Assembly (NCBI GenBank): GCA_022571365.1
Contig: JACZXZ010000021.1
Location: 1 to 33,908 of the forward strand
DNA from: Pseudomonadota bacterium
GTDB taxonomy: Bacteria; Pseudomonadota; Alphaproteobacteria; G022571365
DNA length: 33,908 nucleotides
Reading direction: 5' to 3'
This document shows positions 33,319 through 33,908 of this stretch, piece by piece. The translations under genes were made by a program, and so were the position numbers. Position 1 is the stretch's first letter. The number at the start of each line of letters is the position of its first letter. The notes beneath the pieces are model-generated. The model did not search any database and was not told the origin of the DNA. It worked only from the letters and a program-made list of their open reading frames with translations.

Positions 33319-33908
33319 TTACCCGCATTTGACGAACACCGCTCCGTCGCCGGCGATGGTGGCCGAACCGATCGTCACCGGCTCGTAGGCTGCGTCGGTA
33401 GCGGGGCGCAGGATTGCCAACCCCTCCGGGCCGCGGCTCTCGAGAGGCAGATCGGCCCTTGGCGCATCGAGATCGAGGCGCGGATAATCGCCCAGTACTA
33501 GGCGAGCATCGTCGTCATGGGCCGATATAGCACCTTCGAGTACCAAGGCGCCGGGAGTCTCGCCGATCGAGAAATCGGGTTCTGCGCAACCCGCCGACGC
33601 ACCCTTGGCTACCCAATCTCCGACAAGATAGCGCGCTGTCAGCGCTACTCCCCCGGAACGCGCCGGATCGCGATCGCGGGCGGGAGGTTCGGCAGCTTCG
33701 ATGGTGTTCGCCACGAGCGTCTTCTCGCCCGCCATACAGAAGCATGCATCCGCCAGTTCGCCCGTGATCCTGACATAATCACCGGGGCCGAAGGTGTCTT
33801 CCGCGAGATCGACGGCCAAGCGGCGTCCGTCGGGCGTTACGAGCAGGCTGCATTCCGCGCCACTTTCCAACCGGCCTTCGTAGCTCGCCGACGAGGAGCG
33901 CTCTGTAG
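33319..33908 (-). CDS. DUF5818-like protein, 5' end beyond the window (at least 196 aa)
   Basis: The frame is open to the window edge, so the start is missing; a TTG at 33870 is in frame but not needed. The first part (YEGRLESGAECSLLVTPDGR, FGPGDYVRITGELADACFCM, AGEKTLVANTIEAAE) resembles DUF5818, a small OB-like domain that often follows a signal peptide in alphaproteobacteria. After a linker, the second part (ALTARYLVGDWVAKGASAGC, AGALV-like ALVLEGAISAHDDD, AIAGDG-like IAGDGAVFVKCG) is not a family I know. Four to five cysteines suggest an exported, disulfide-bonded protein. The function is unknown. Confidence 0.7.
   Translation of the reverse strand, partial: TERSSSASYEGRLESGAECSLLVTPDGRRLAVDLAEDTFGPGDYVRITGELADACFCMAGEKTLVANTIEAAEPPARDRDPARSGGVALTARYLVGDWVAKGASAGCAEPDFSIGETPGALVLEGAISAHDDDARLVLGDYPRLDLDAPRADLPLESRGPEGLAILRPATDAAYEPVTIGSATIAGDGAVFVKCG

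Overview
The window is high-GC chromosomal DNA from an alphaproteobacterium, most likely of the Rhodospirillales type. Signs of this are the yqeY-dnaG-rpoD block divergent from carAB, an ELM1-family protein, trxB followed by an LsrB/VtlR-type LysR regulator, an mlaA-mlaC pair, and an ArsR-methyltransferase fusion upstream of metF. There is no prophage, insertion sequence, CRISPR array or plasmid gene. Most genes are core housekeeping genes, with decayed gene fragments and many short tandem duplications between them.

Layout. 1-1450: 5' part of an aminopeptidase P gene (minus), then a small DUF1127 gene (plus) with its own promoter and terminator. 1653-7634, all minus: UvrD/PcrA helicase, the truncated start of a ClC channel gene, an exported pentapeptide-repeat protein, a thioesterase, MetF and its ArsR-methyltransferase neighbour. 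7635-8442: a long AT-rich gap holding a phased TATACT array. 8443-9981: mlaA-mlaC (plus), for outer-membrane lipid asymmetry. 10071-14802, minus: yqeY, dnaG, rpoD and a CAU tRNA. 15031-20081, plus: carA-carB (8-nt overlap) and greA. 20200-20682: Lrp/AsnC regulator (minus). 20971-26009, plus: ELM1 protein, an unrecognised 636-residue protein, trxB and lsrB. 26101-26268: a run of hairpins ending in a strong terminator, a small-RNA candidate. 26367-28670, minus: MsrP, a TPR protein and ribosomal protein L36. 29095-32287, plus: an aminotransferase and an aldehyde dehydrogenase likely to act one after the other on polyamines or other amines. 32524-33309: an in-frame chimera of two unrelated oxidoreductase fragments. 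33319 to the end: a DUF5818-like protein, cut by the window edge.

Two features stand out. First, at least twelve places carry two to five tandem copies of an unrelated 9-20 bp unit, mostly between genes; at mlaC, dnaG and carB the copies span the stop codon. Second, two deletion scars (the ClC stub beside uvrD and the SagB/TrxR chimera) show ongoing gene loss. There is no clear sign of a new defence or biosynthetic system. The best candidates for something undescribed are the tandem-duplication habit, the 10-bp TATACT array, the 26.1-kb hairpin RNA and the 636-residue protein.
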